Part shown: positions 1-7,467 of the stretch, piece after piece
Position numbering within the stretch: the stretch's first letter is position 1
Layout: the number at the start of each line of letters is the position of its first letter
Source of the DNA: Gammaproteobacteria bacterium
Lineage (GTDB): Bacteria > Pseudomonadota > Gammaproteobacteria > Chromatiales > Chromatiaceae
DNA: 9,602 bases
NCBI GenBank assembly: GCA_030625445.1
Contig: DAOUQU010000041.1
Span: 1 to 9,602, forward strand
Reading direction: 5' to 3'
Translations under genes and position numbers: made by a program
Notes under the pieces: model-generated
Database searches by the model: none
Seen by the model: the letters and a program-made list of their open reading frames with translations, nothing else
What the model was told of the DNA's origin: nothing

Positions 1-228
1 CGCGCCTCTTTTCTCATCGATACCGACGGCATCGTGCGTCATCAGGTCATCAATGACAAGCCTCTTGGCCGGGATATCGACGAAATGCTGCGCATGGTCG
101 ATGCGTTGCAGTTTCATGAGGAACATGGCGAAGTTTGCCCGGCGGGCTGGAAAGAGGGTGACAAGGGTATCAGGGAGACGCCGGAGAGTGTTGCCTCCTA
201 TCTCTCAAAGAATGCACTGAAACTGTAA
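1..228 (+). CDS. 2-Cys peroxiredoxin (AhpC/TSA family), C-terminal fragment
   Basis: The reading frame is open from the first base and gives 75 residues before TAA, so the start and the peroxidatic cysteine lie outside the window. The fragment holds the last strand of the thioredoxin fold (SFLIDTDGIVRH), the helix that follows, and HGEVCPAGW, which matches the resolving-cysteine motif of typical 2-Cys peroxiredoxins (Cys at fragment residue 46). It ends in YLSK, the usual C-terminal region of the AhpC/PrxB class. These cytoplasmic enzymes reduce hydrogen peroxide and organic hydroperoxides through a disulfide between two subunits, recycled by thioredoxin or AhpF. I give no gene symbol because AhpC-like and other PrxB-class proteins cannot be separated on this fragment. 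The inverted repeat just after the stop may terminate its transcript. Family assignment is secure; the subtype is inferred. Confidence 0.9.
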   Translation, partial: RASFLIDTDGIVRHQVINDKPLGRDIDEMLRMVDALQFHEEHGEVCPAGWKEGDKGIRETPESVASYLSKNALKL

Positions 229-233
229 AAAGA

Positions 234-357
234 GAGTACTGAGTAGCGAGTAGCGAGGACTGAGTGGAGGGATAGGGTTGAGTAACATCTGCCAGTCTGT
301 CGACTCACTCCTCGCTACTCAGTACTCACGCCTATCTTTTACTCGCTACTCGCTACT
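234..357. repeat. Inverted-repeat mosaic of TAGCGAG heptamers, possible terminator
   Basis: The arm at 234-250 is perfectly complementary over 17 bp to 311-327, and 255-265 continues the pairing with 303-313 (10 of 11). The left arm holds an extra TAGCGAG copy. Positions 242-257 are also perfectly complementary over 16 bp to 342-357, so the left arm has two competing partners. The second right arm is followed by six T, as in an intrinsic terminator reading + strand. It starts six bases after the peroxiredoxin stop codon and ends before the tRNA promoter. The sequence shows the pairing directly. A role as terminator of the peroxiredoxin transcript, or as a dispersed genomic repeat, is inference. 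Confidence 0.8.
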
Positions 358-382
358 TTTTTCACAAAATAGATAAAAGCGG

Positions 383-411
383 TTGCCCGGGTCAGGGAAA
401 CTGGGTATAGT
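383..411 (+). promoter_or_regulatory. Sigma-70-type promoter for the initiator tRNA and the nusA operon
   Basis: TTGCCC (383-388) and TATAGT (406-411) are separated by exactly 17 bp. This would place transcription start near 418, a few bases before the tRNA 5' end at 426. The stretch just after the -10 is GC-rich (CGCACC), as is common for stable-RNA promoters under stringent control. It lies between the inverted repeat and the tRNA. Downstream genes could be reached only by reading through two terminators. Assignment rests on the hexamers and spacing only. Confidence 0.65.
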
Positions 412-425
412 ACGCACCTCGTTGA

Positions 426-502
<77 letters not shown>

Positions 503-518
503 ATTTTAGAATAATAAG

Positions 519-542
519 AAACCCCGTATACCGGGGTTTTTT
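519..542 (+). terminator. Intrinsic terminator after the initiator tRNA
   Basis: The stem AAACCCCG (519-526) pairs with CGGGGTTT (532-539) around a 5-nt loop, and the T run extends to 542. It begins 17 nt after the tRNA CCA end. It can release the tRNA transcript, with partial read-through supplying the operon. It is the first of two tandem terminator-like hairpins before rimP. Confidence 0.85.
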
Positions 543-553
543 ATTATCTGCGG

Positions 554-578
554 AATGGGCCTTGAGGGGCCCATTTTT
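554..578 (+). terminator. Second leader terminator or attenuator before rimP
   Basis: The stem AATGGGCC (554-561) pairs with GGCCCATT (568-575) around a 6-nt loop; the descending arm runs into five consecutive T (574-578). It lies 30 nt before the chosen rimP start. In E. coli the leader of metY-rimP-nusA-infB is a termination region through which NusA controls its own synthesis. Two successive hairpins here fit such attenuation. The structure is visible; the regulatory role is inferred by homology of position. Confidence 0.75.
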
Positions 579-607
579 GTTGGTGTGATTTGGAAACGAT
601 AGTTGAT

Positions 608-1066
608 ATGCAGCAGGCGCCTGAACATCTGATTGAACTGACACGTTCCACGATTGAACCCATGGGGTTTGAAGTGGTTGGCGTGCAGCTGGTCAGCGCT
701 GGAAAGCATGGAAAAATGCTGCGTATCTATATCGATAGTCCGCAGGGCATCATGCTGGATGATTGCGCAACAGTAAGCCGGCAAATGAGTGCAGTACTGG
801 ACGTGGAAGATCCGGTCTCAGGCAATTATGATCTCGAGGTCTCTTCGCCGGGGCTGGATCGCCCACTCTTTTTTATTGAGCATTTTGAACGCTTCGCAGG
901 TCAAAAAGTGACATTGCGGACGACGGGTTCTCATCACGGCAGACGCAAATTCAAAGGCAAGCTGCTGGGGATAGATGGGGAAGATATTCAGCTTGAGGTG
1001 GAAGGAGAGTTGATGAAGCTCCCTTTTTCAGATATCGATTCGGCACGTATTGTGCCTCAGTTTTAA
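608..1066 (+). CDS. rimP: Ribosome maturation factor RimP
   Basis: RimP (formerly YhbC) is a cytoplasmic factor that binds the 30S precursor and promotes maturation of the head and central pseudoknot region before S12 and S19 association. The 152-residue product matches the usual 150 or so. The N-terminal domain contains GFEVVGVQLV and LRIYIDSPQGIMLDDCATVSRQMSAVLDVED in family order (broken here only by discussion of parts), followed by the invariant LEVSSPGLDRPLF near residue 80 and a C-terminal SH3-like barrel ending in VPQF. I chose the ATG at 608 because it aligns with the E. coli start. A TTG at 590 in the same frame would add six residues, and neither start has a strong Shine-Dalgarno. 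It is first in the operon, 15 nt before nusA. Confidence 0.95.
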   Translation: MQQAPEHLIELTRSTIEPMGFEVVGVQLVSAGKHGKMLRIYIDSPQGIMLDDCATVSRQMSAVLDVEDPVSGNYDLEVSSPGLDRPLFFIEHFERFAGQKVTLRTTGSHHGRRKFKGKLLGIDGEDIQLEVEGELMKLPFSDIDSARIVPQF

Positions 1067-1081
1067 GCAGGAACGAGCGCC

Positions 1082-2611
1082 ATGAATAAAGAGATACTAA
1101 TGGTCGTTGATGCGGTCTCCAATGAAAAAGAGGTAGACCGGGAGATTATTTTTGAAGCGATAGAGGTAGCGCTTGCAACGGCCACTCGAAAAAAGAGCAG
1201 GGGCGATATTGCCGTACGTGTTGAGATCGATCGTGAAGATGGAAATTACACGACTTTCCGTCGCTGGAAAGCGATAGATGAGAGCGTTGTCGTGGATGAA
1301 GAGAGTGGTGAAACAGCCGCAATTGAACATCCTTCACGCGAGGTGACACTCGAAGCTGCCCGTTTGATGGAGCCTGATCTCGATTTGGAAGATGGCGACT
1401 ACATCGAGGATGAAATTGATTCGGTCGAATTCGGCCGCATTGCGGCACAGACAGCCAAACAGGTGATCGTACAGAAAGTTCGTGAAGCCGAGCGGGCTAA
1501 GGTTGTCGAAGCTTACAGTGATCGCGTCGGTGAATTGATCTCCGGGGTGGTCAAGCGTCTTAGCCGGGGCTCGGTAATTCTGGATCTCGGCAGTAATGCA
1601 GAGTCCGAAATCCCCAAAAATGAATTGATTGGTCGTGAATCTGTGCGCGTTGGCGATCGTTTACGTGGCCTTCTGTTTGATATCCTGGGGGAAGATCACC
1701 GTGGCCCGCAGCTGCAGGTGACACGTTCACGCCCGGAATTCCTCATCGAACTGTTTCGACTCGAAGTGCCGGAGATCGGCGAGGGTCTGATTGAGCTGCT
1801 GGGAGCTGCGCGCGACCCGGGTTCACGTGCAAAAATTTCGGTCAGAGCACAGGATCCGCGCATTGATCCTGTGGGCGCCTGCGTTGGTATGCGCGGCTCA
1901 CGTGTCCAGGCAGTCTCCAATGAGCTTGCAGGTGAGCGTGTCGACATCATCTTGTGGAATGAAAATCCCGCGCAAAATGTAATTAACGCCATGGCGCCGG
2001 CTGAAGTGCTCTCTATTGTCGTTGATGAAGAGGCACACAGCATGGATGTGGCTGTGCATGAAGATAACCTCTCCCAGGCGATTGGCCGGGGTGGCCAGAA
2101 TGTACGCCTGGCGGGCCAGTTGACTGGCTGGGAGCTTAATGTCATGGATGAAGCGCAGTTAGCTGAGAAAGCAGAGGGCGAGGCGCACAAGTATGTCAAA
2201 CGATTTATGGATAGCCTGGAGGTTGATGAAGAGGTCGCCAATATCCTGGTGCAGGAGGGGTTCAGCACGCTCGATGAGATTGCCTATGTGCCGATTGAAG
2301 AGATGAATGCAATCGAGGAGTTTGACGAGGAGATCGTCAATGAGCTGCGGGAACGGGCCGGTGATGCATTGCTGACCCAGGCAATTGCTTCAGAAGAGGC
2401 GCAGGATTTTCCATCGGGAGATCTTCGCAATATGGTTGAGATCGATGCGGATCTGGCGACTCAACTTGAAAATATCGGAATCAAGAGCATTGAAGATCTG
2501 GCTGATCAATCAACTGATGAGCTGCTGGAGATCGATGGACTCGATGAGAAACGGGCGGGTGAACTGATAATGACGGCTCGCGCTCCCTGGTTTGCGGAAG
2601 CGGAATCCTGA
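1082..2611 (+). CDS. nusA: Transcription termination/antitermination factor NusA
   Basis: NusA binds RNA polymerase near the RNA exit channel, promotes pausing and hairpin-dependent termination, and with NusB/E/G supports antitermination of rRNA operons. The 509-residue product is near the gammaproteobacterial length (495 in E. coli). Order of domains: RNAP-binding N-terminal domain with MNKEILMVVDAVSNEK at the start and TFRRW near residue 58; S1 domain about 147-200; KH1 with GMRG at 269-272; KH2 with GRGGQN at 335-340; then two acidic helix-hairpin-helix repeats (about 370-435 and 445-505), the second ending APWF. The two acidic repeats point to Gammaproteobacteria, where the last one binds the alpha-subunit C-terminal domain and relieves autoinhibition. 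AGGA at 1069-1072 is a well-spaced ribosome-binding site. NusA probably feeds back on the terminators upstream of rimP. Confidence 0.98.
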   Translation: MNKEILMVVDAVSNEKEVDREIIFEAIEVALATATRKKSRGDIAVRVEIDREDGNYTTFRRWKAIDESVVVDEESGETAAIEHPSREVTLEAARLMEPDLDLEDGDYIEDEIDSVEFGRIAAQTAKQVIVQKVREAERAKVVEAYSDRVGELISGVVKRLSRGSVILDLGSNAESEIPKNELIGRESVRVGDRLRGLLFDILGEDHRGPQLQVTRSRPEFLIELFRLEVPEIGEGLIELLGAARDPGSRAKISVRAQDPRIDPVGACVGMRGSRVQAVSNELAGERVDIILWNENPAQNVINAMAPAEVLSIVVDEEAHSMDVAVHEDNLSQAIGRGGQNVRLAGQLTGWELNVMDEAQLAEKAEGEAHKYVKRFMDSLEVDEEVANILVQEGFSTLDEIAYVPIEEMNAIEEFDEEIVNELRERAGDALLTQAIASEEAQDFPSGDLRNMVEIDADLATQLENIGIKSIEDLADQSTDELLEIDGLDEKRAGELIMTARAPWFAEAES

Positions 2612-2622
2612 GGGGGATTGTA

Positions 2623-5220
2623 ATGAGTAAAGTAACTGTAAGCCATCTGGCAAAAGATGTAGGTATCACTGTTGATCGTCTGCTGCGGCAGCTTGAGGAA
2701 GCAGGTGTTCACAAAAACAGTGCAGAGGATGAAATCTCTGATACTGAGAAACGTGACCTGCTTGCCAATCTGCGCAAGAGTCATGGTAAAAAATTGAGCC
2801 GGGATGACGCCGGCGGGGCGAAAGGGAAAATCACGCTCAAGCGAAGAAGCAGCGGTACACTGACGCAACCGGCAACATCTGCGCGCAGTGCGAGCAGTCG
2901 TGGCCGTGAGGTGGGAAAGAGCGTCAATGTCGAAGTACGGCGTAAACGGACATTTCATAAGGAGATGGAGTCGAAAAGCAGTGATCAGTTGCATCAGGAG
3001 GCTGATGCAGCTAAAAAAGCGCTGGAAGAACAGGCGCAGCAGCGTGAGGCGCTGCAGAGTGAAAATGACGCCCGCCGTGAAGCTGAAGCCGAGCGCAGGG
3101 ATAAAGAGGTTGGCCTGAAACAGGAGAAGGAGCAGAAAAAGGAACAGAAAAAGCAGCAGCTCGAAGAGGATGCACTGCGCCAACGCGAAGAGCAGGCGCG
3201 TCGTGAAGAACAGCTCAAGGATGATAAGAAAAAAGTCGCCGCTGCAAAAGTTGCCCGCCAGGAGGCGCAAAAGAAATCGGAGCAGAAGCCTGCGGCTCCC
3301 GCAAGGCGTCGTCATAAACCTGCTGCAGAAGCAGGTCGCAAGCAGTTGCATGTTGCCAGCGACAGACGTGGCCGCGGTAAAAAGAGACGCACAAAAGGTA
3401 GAGCTGCACGCATTGATATTCCCGAGACAGAACACGGTTTTCAAAAACCGACAGCTCCTGTTGTCAGGGACGTCGAGGTTCCGGAAACCATTTCGGTCGG
3501 TGATCTTGCCCAGCGCATGTCCGTCAAGGGAGTCGATGTCATCAAGACCCTGATGCAGATGGGGATGATGGTTACCATCAACGAGACCCTGGACCAGGAT
3601 ACCGCCTTGCTGGTGGTCGAAGAGATGGGACACAAGGCTGTTTTCGGTAAGTCTGCTGATGCTGAAGAGTTGCTGCTGGAAAAACTGACTGCTTCTGCAG
3701 ACGGTGAAGAGGTGCCGCGGGCGCCGGTTGTCACCATCATGGGTCATGTTGATCATGGTAAAACCTCACTGCTGGATTACATTCGCAAAAGCAGTGTTAC
3801 CTCGGGAGAAGCGGGCGGCATTACCCAGCATATTGGCGCTTATCACGTTGAGACAGGCCATGGCATGATCTCTTTTCTGGATACTCCCGGACACGCGGCA
3901 TTCTCAGCCATGCGTGCTCGAGGCGCTCAGGCTACAGACATCGTCATCATTGTTGTTGCTGCTGACGATGGCGTTATGCCGCAAACAAAAGAGGCGATTC
4001 AGCATGCACGCTCTGCGGAAGTTCCACTGATCGTTGCCGTCAACAAAATGGATAAACCAGAGGCGCAGCCGGACCGCGTCATGCAGGAGATGGTTGCCGA
4101 AGAGGTCGTACCCGAGGATTGGGGCGGCGACGTTCAGTTCGTCAAGGTCTCTGCGCATAGTGGTGAAGGCATCGATGATCTGCTTGATGCAATATTGCTG
4201 CAGGCGGAATTACTGGAGTTGTCGTCAGTCGCTGATGGCCCTGCACGTGGTGTCATTGTTGAAGCGACCCTTGACAAGGGCAGGGGTCCGATTGCAACTG
4301 TGCTGGTTCAGTCTGGCACCTTGAAAAAGGGCGATACGCTTGTTTGCGGCACCGAATATGGGCGTGTGCGCGCCATGTATGACGAAAACGGCGTAGAAGT
4401 CGAGAGCGCGGGGGCGTCAATGCCGGTCGCGGTGCTGGGTCTCTCCAGCGCGCCTAATGCGGGTGACGATGCTATCGTGACGCCGGATGAAAAACAGGCG
4501 CGGGAGCTGGCAGAGGTACGGCGCGCCAAACTGCGTGACAGCCGCCTTGCGGAGCAGAAGGCTGCCAAACTCAATGAGCTCTTCGAGCAGATGGGCAAAG
4601 AGAAGGTTGTCAATGTCAACCTGGTTGTCAAGGCAGATGTCCAGGGTAGTGTCGAGGCGATCAAGGAGTCTCTGGAAAGCATCTCTACAGACGAGGTCAA
4701 GGTCAGGGTGGTTGCATCAGGTGTCGGCGGCATCAATGAGTCCGATGCCAACCTGGCTGCCAGCACAAATGCGATTGTGATCGGTTTTAATGTGCGTGCT
4801 GACGCGGCATCCCGCCGCATTCTCGAAGAGCGTGGACTTGAGTTGCGCTACTACAGCATTATTTATGAAGTCATCGACGACGTCAGAAAGGCTGCATCCG
4901 GATTGTTGTCACCCGAGATTCGTGAAGAGATCGTCGGTCTCGCCGAGGTGCGCGATGTATTCCGCTCCTCCCGGATTGGAGCCATTGCAGGCTGCATGGT
5001 TCTCGAAGGTGTGGTGAAACGTAATAACCCGATTCGCGTGCTGCGGGATAATATCGTGATTTTTGAGGGCGAACTGGAGTCGCTGCGGCGATTCAAGGAC
5101 GATGTCGCTGAAGTCAGGTCAGGTACCGAGTGTGGTATCGGCGTCAAGAGCTATAACGATATCGAAGAGGGCGATCAGATCGAAATCTTTGAACGCACCG
5201 AGCATGCAAGAGAGCTCTGA
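2623..5220 (+). CDS. infB: Translation initiation factor IF-2
   Basis: IF-2 is the GTPase that brings formylated initiator tRNA to the 30S subunit and drives 50S joining. The 865-residue product is close to E. coli IF-2 (890). An IF2_N domain (VSHLAKDVGITVDRLLRQL) fills residues 1-55, then a basic linker, then a long Glu/Lys/Gln/Arg-rich, probably helical stretch about 115-225. A second IF2_N-like domain lies about 285-345. The G domain shows all motifs: GHVDHGKT at 374-381, DTPGH at 420-424, NKMD at 474-477 and SAHSGEG from 510. Domains II to IV follow, the last binding fMet-tRNA. The start has a strong GAGGGGG ribosome-binding site 6 nt upstream and lies 11 nt after nusA. Its cargo tRNA is encoded by the same locus. 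E. coli makes shorter IF-2 forms from internal starts; I saw no convincing internal start here. Confidence 0.98.
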   Translation: MSKVTVSHLAKDVGITVDRLLRQLEEAGVHKNSAEDEISDTEKRDLLANLRKSHGKKLSRDDAGGAKGKITLKRRSSGTLTQPATSARSASSRGREVGKSVNVEVRRKRTFHKEMESKSSDQLHQEADAAKKALEEQAQQREALQSENDARREAEAERRDKEVGLKQEKEQKKEQKKQQLEEDALRQREEQARREEQLKDDKKKVAAAKVARQEAQKKSEQKPAAPARRRHKPAAEAGRKQLHVASDRRGRGKKRRTKGRAARIDIPETEHGFQKPTAPVVRDVEVPETISVGDLAQRMSVKGVDVIKTLMQMGMMVTINETLDQDTALLVVEEMGHKAVFGKSADAEELLLEKLTASADGEEVPRAPVVTIMGHVDHGKTSLLDYIRKSSVTSGEAGGITQHIGAYHVETGHGMISFLDTPGHAAFSAMRARGAQATDIVIIVVAADDGVMPQTKEAIQHARSAEVPLIVAVNKMDKPEAQPDRVMQEMVAEEVVPEDWGGDVQFVKVSAHSGEGIDDLLDAILLQAELLELSSVADGPARGVIVEATLDKGRGPIATVLVQSGTLKKGDTLVCGTEYGRVRAMYDENGVEVESAGASMPVAVLGLSSAPNAGDDAIVTPDEKQARELAEVRRAKLRDSRLAEQKAAKLNELFEQMGKEKVVNVNLVVKADVQGSVEAIKESLESISTDEVKVRVVASGVGGINESDANLAASTNAIVIGFNVRADAASRRILEERGLELRYYSIIYEVIDDVRKAASGLLSPEIREEIVGLAEVRDVFRSSRIGAIAGCMVLEGVVKRNNPIRVLRDNIVIFEGELESLRRFKDDVAEVRSGTECGIGVKSYNDIEEGDQIEIFERTEHAREL

Positions 5221-5582
5221 TGCCTGTTGAATTCAGCCGTGCGGAGCGCATCGGTGTTGCGATTCAGCGACACCTCTCTGAACTGGTGCCGAAACTCAAA
5301 GATCCGCGACTCGCCATGATTACGATCCACGAAGCCAGGGTGACGCGGGATCTCTCCTATGCAAAAATCTACTTTACGGTTCTTGATGGCGATGCAGAAG
5401 AGAACCGCAAAATTTTGCAGCAGGCCGCAGGCCATCTGCGCTATGAGTTGGGCAAAAACAGCAAGTTGCGTACAATTCCTGAACTTCAATTTGTTATTGA
5501 TACCAGTATTGACTACGGCAATAATCTGCAATCGCTGATTGAAAAAGCGGTTGCGGAAGATGCGCACAAAGATAGCGAGTAG
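5220..5582 (+). CDS. rbfA: 30S ribosome-binding factor RbfA
   Basis: RbfA is a small KH-fold protein that binds the 30S subunit near the 5' end of 16S rRNA and helps late maturation, notably in the cold. The 120-residue product has the expected start (EFSRAERIGVAIQRHLSELV), the KPLKDPRL-like segment here as KLKDPRLAMITIHE, and the core motif VTRDLSYAKIYFTV near residue 45. The C-terminal part contains LRYELGKNSKLRTIPELQF, in line with the family LR-x-x-LA-x-x-LRT-x-P-x-L pattern. The ATG overlaps the infB stop by one base (TGATG), so translation is probably coupled. It is followed by truB after 6 nt. Confidence 0.97.
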   Translation: MPVEFSRAERIGVAIQRHLSELVPKLKDPRLAMITIHEARVTRDLSYAKIYFTVLDGDAEENRKILQQAAGHLRYELGKNSKLRTIPELQFVIDTSIDYGNNLQSLIEKAVAEDAHKDSE

Positions 5583-5588
5583 ATTGTT

Positions 5589-6503
5589 ATGGCGCGACGT
5601 CGCAAGGGCCGCAATATCAGTGGCATTCTGTTGCTGGATAAACCCCTCAATTTAACCTCGAATGCAGCGCTGCAGCGGGTTAAACGTCTCTATAAAGCGG
5701 ATAAGGCGGGTCACACGGGAAGTCTTGACCCGCTTGCAACGGGGCTGTTGCCCATCTGCCTGGGTGCGGCAACCAAGGCATCGGCTTTTCTGCTCGATGC
5801 AGACAAACGCTACCTGACGACAGTCAAACTGGGCGAGAAGACGACCACGGCGGATGCTGAAGGTGAGGTCATCGAAACCCGTGCCGTCAAGGGCGTGACG
5901 CAGGAGAGCGTTACCGCTGTGCTACGGCAGTTTATCGGTGAAATCGAGCAACTTCCTCCGATGTACTCTGCCGTCAAGCACAAGGGCGAGCGCCTCTACA
6001 AGCTGGCGCGCGAAGGCAAAGAGGTTGAACGCAAAACCCGTCGCATCACCATCTACTCAATTGAACTTGTCTCCCTGCATGATGACCTGCTGGAGCTGGA
6101 TATCCACTGTTCCAAAGGGACCTATGTGCGCACACTGGCTGAAGATATCGGTGAAGAGCTCGGTTGCGGCGGCCATGTTGCAGCACTCAGACGCACGCTT
6201 GTCGGACCCTATGACGACTCCGCGATGGTCACGCTGGAGCAGCTGCAGAGTCTCGGGCTTGATGGAGATCTACAGGCGCTCGATCAACTGTTATTGCCGA
6301 TCGACAGCGGCCTGGCGCAGTGGCCTGCAGTAAAACTGGGCGCTGATGCATCTCACTATCTCAAGCAGGGGCAAGCCGTTACTGCCTCCACTCCCCCGGC
6401 TTCCGGCTGGGTGCGTATTTATGATAATGAAGATCAATTCATCGGTGCAGGCGTCATCGACGAAAACGGCATGGTCGCACCGCGCCGCCTGATGCTGACA
6501 TAG
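5589..6503 (+). CDS. truB: tRNA pseudouridine-55 synthase TruB
   Basis: TruB converts uridine 55 in the T loop of nearly all elongator tRNAs to pseudouridine and also acts as a tRNA-folding chaperone. The 304-residue product (314 in E. coli) begins with a basic segment and GILLLDKPLNLTSN, the family N-terminal motif. GHTGSLDPLATGLLP at 41-55 holds the catalytic aspartate Asp47. Further conserved pieces are QLPPMYSAVKHKGERLYKLAR (about residues 120-140, quoted as separate conserved parts), GTYVRTLAEDIGE near 178-190, and GGHVAALRR. The C-terminal part is a PUA-like domain. The ATG lies 6 nt after rbfA with only a weak ribosome-binding site, consistent with coupled translation. It is the last gene of the operon in this window; rpsO does not follow. 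I see no T-rich intrinsic terminator right after the stop. Confidence 0.97.
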   Translation: MARRRKGRNISGILLLDKPLNLTSNAALQRVKRLYKADKAGHTGSLDPLATGLLPICLGAATKASAFLLDADKRYLTTVKLGEKTTTADAEGEVIETRAVKGVTQESVTAVLRQFIGEIEQLPPMYSAVKHKGERLYKLAREGKEVERKTRRITIYSIELVSLHDDLLELDIHCSKGTYVRTLAEDIGEELGCGGHVAALRRTLVGPYDDSAMVTLEQLQSLGLDGDLQALDQLLLPIDSGLAQWPAVKLGADASHYLKQGQAVTASTPPASGWVRIYDNEDQFIGAGVIDENGMVAPRRLMLT

Positions 6504-6520
6504 CCTGCATCCATTCCCGT

Positions 6521-6550
6521 GTCATTGCGAGGAGCAAGCGACGCGGCAAT
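6521..6550. repeat. Dispersed-type intergenic repeat (GTCATTGCGAGGAGC class)
   Basis: The sequence begins GTCATTGCGAGGAGC and ends GCGACGCGGCAAT, with ATTGC (6524-6528) complementary to GCAAT (6546-6550). Closely similar sequences are well known to me as multi-copy intergenic elements in many proteobacterial genomes. It starts 18 nt after the truB stop. Copy number in this genome cannot be judged from one window. A further small hairpin, CCTACA/TGTAGG with a CGGA loop, follows at 6569-6584. Confidence 0.6.
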
Positions 6551-6658
6551 TCGCTTGAGATTACTTCGCCTACACGGATGTAGGTGAGGGGCGTAAGCAG
6601 GACGCGGAAGCTTCGCTGCGCTCTTAATGGCAGCAGTGGTTTGAATGACAGGATAAAT

Positions 6659-6692
6659 GTAGGCCGGATGAGCGCCAGCGAAATCCGGCAAA
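6659..6692. repeat. REP-like palindrome (GTAGGCCGGAT...ATCCGGCA)
   Basis: GCCGGAT (6663-6669) pairs with ATCCGGC (6683-6689) around a 13-nt loop, with GTAG before and CAAAC after. The form resembles the REP/BIME palindromes of enterobacteria (GTAGGCCGGATAAG... ATCCGGCA). REP elements sit in 3' flanks and can stabilise upstream mRNA or bind gyrase and IHF. Here it lies between convergent genes (truB on +, the protease on minus), a typical location. It could have been mobilised by a RAYT-type transposase elsewhere in the genome, which is inference. Confidence 0.6.
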
Positions 6693-6718
6693 CAGGCGTA
6701 GCAGTTTTTGCACGCCCA

Positions 6719-7408
6719 TCAATCAAACAGCAACACCCCGTTGTGATAATCAATCGTATATTTCCCCAGCCTTTCCAGCAGACTCTGACCAAGTAACATC
6801 GGTGAGTCATCTGTATCGGAAATACTGAAAGTGACATCCCTGAAGGTGCGTTTTCCAAGAGTGACTGATCGCAGCCTGGCCCGCATATGCTCCTTTCTTG
6901 ATCCATCAGCGAGGCGGTAGACTTGTTCCGGCAGGAAATCGTCCTGCGTTAAAGTGCCGCTGCGTAACAAAATATTGGCTACTTTGGGTGACAGCATCAT
7001 GTCAGCTGCACCGCTGTCTATGATCAGGCTTACGATGACAGTATCATTCAGCTGCACCGGTATATTATATACGCCGCTCACTTTTTTCAGGTGGATGGCA
7101 TTTAGACCCTGCTCTCTTTTTTGTACTGATGTTCTCGACAGTCTCGGTGTGCTTCTGTTGATGGATGCCGGCGGATAGTGGCGACGTCCGTGTGCAATGA
7201 TGCGGCCGTGAACACAGATCACGCCGCGATGCGCCAGCTCTTTTTTCAACAGACGCTGCTCTTCAATGCTGCTGCTCCACTCTGGTCCCAGCAGCTCGCA
7301 AATAGACTCGTCAGACATGGAGTCAAGCCTCTGTGTCTGTACAGTGGCGCAGCCTGACAGTGAAAATGCCACGCTGCAGGTAATAAATAGAGAGAGGATG
7401 AGTTTCAT
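6719..7408 (-). CDS. Lipoprotein with retropepsin-like aspartic protease domain
   Basis: The 229-residue product starts with a lipoprotein signal peptide: MK, a hydrophobic stretch, and lipobox LSGC at 17-20, so Cys20 would be lipidated. Residue 21 is Ala, not Asp, which favours outer-membrane sorting by the Lol rule. A linker with two further cysteines (37 and 65) follows. About 105-229 is a retroviral-type (clan AA) aspartic protease fold. The catalytic motif is IDSGAADMMLS with Asp131, followed by strand motifs VTLGKRTFRDVTFSI and the C-terminal LLGQSLLERLGKYTIDY, all characteristic of the bacterial gag-asp/TIGR02281 group. Such proteins carry one Asp per chain and act as dimers. The substrate is unknown. 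The upstream region shows no clear Shine-Dalgarno, but the signal peptide fixes the start. It is convergent with truB and is probably a single-gene unit. Confidence 0.85.
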   Translation of the reverse strand: MKLILSLFITCSVAFSLSGCATVQTQRLDSMSDESICELLGPEWSSSIEEQRLLKKELAHRGVICVHGRIIAHGRRHYPPASINRSTPRLSRTSVQKREQGLNAIHLKKVSGVYNIPVQLNDTVIVSLIIDSGAADMMLSPKVANILLRSGTLTQDDFLPEQVYRLADGSRKEHMRARLRSVTLGKRTFRDVTFSISDTDDSPMLLGQSLLERLGKYTIDYHNGVLLFD

Positions 7409-7467
7409 GGCAGAGGTGATTCAGATCGTCATTAGTAACTGCCCAATAACCCTGTGCAGTATGTAAA

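Noticed and set aside
229..420. CRISPR array suspected from repeated GAGTAGCGAG units
   Set aside because: The units are contiguous or inverted heptamers without regular spacers, so this is an inverted repeat and not an array.
590..607. TTG at 590 as the rimP start
   Set aside because: The ATG at 608 aligns with the usual RimP N-terminus; the extra six residues are not expected in the family and no better ribosome-binding site supports the TTG.
1696..2268. 190-codon minus-strand frame inside nusA
   Set aside because: Ser/Arg/Thr-rich translation typical of a shadow frame; the + strand encodes the NusA KH domains in the same bases.
2506..3756. Long 416-codon open frame on the minus strand, opposite nusA end and infB start
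   Set aside because: It is antisense to the infB N-terminal region, whose Glu/Lys/Gln/Ala-rich codons read as Leu/Phe/Ser-rich low-complexity protein in reverse. It has no family features, while the + strand has full IF-2 motifs.
4308..4820. 170-codon minus-strand frame inside infB
   Set aside because: Shadow of the IF-2 C-terminal domains; composition is dominated by Ser, Ala, Leu and Arg with no domain pattern.
6434..6906. Two minus-strand frames of 85 and 150 codons between truB and the protease
   Set aside because: They translate repeat sequences and the reverse of truB and protease ends, with no protein features; the segment AASLAPRNDT is the common false translation of the intergenic repeat.
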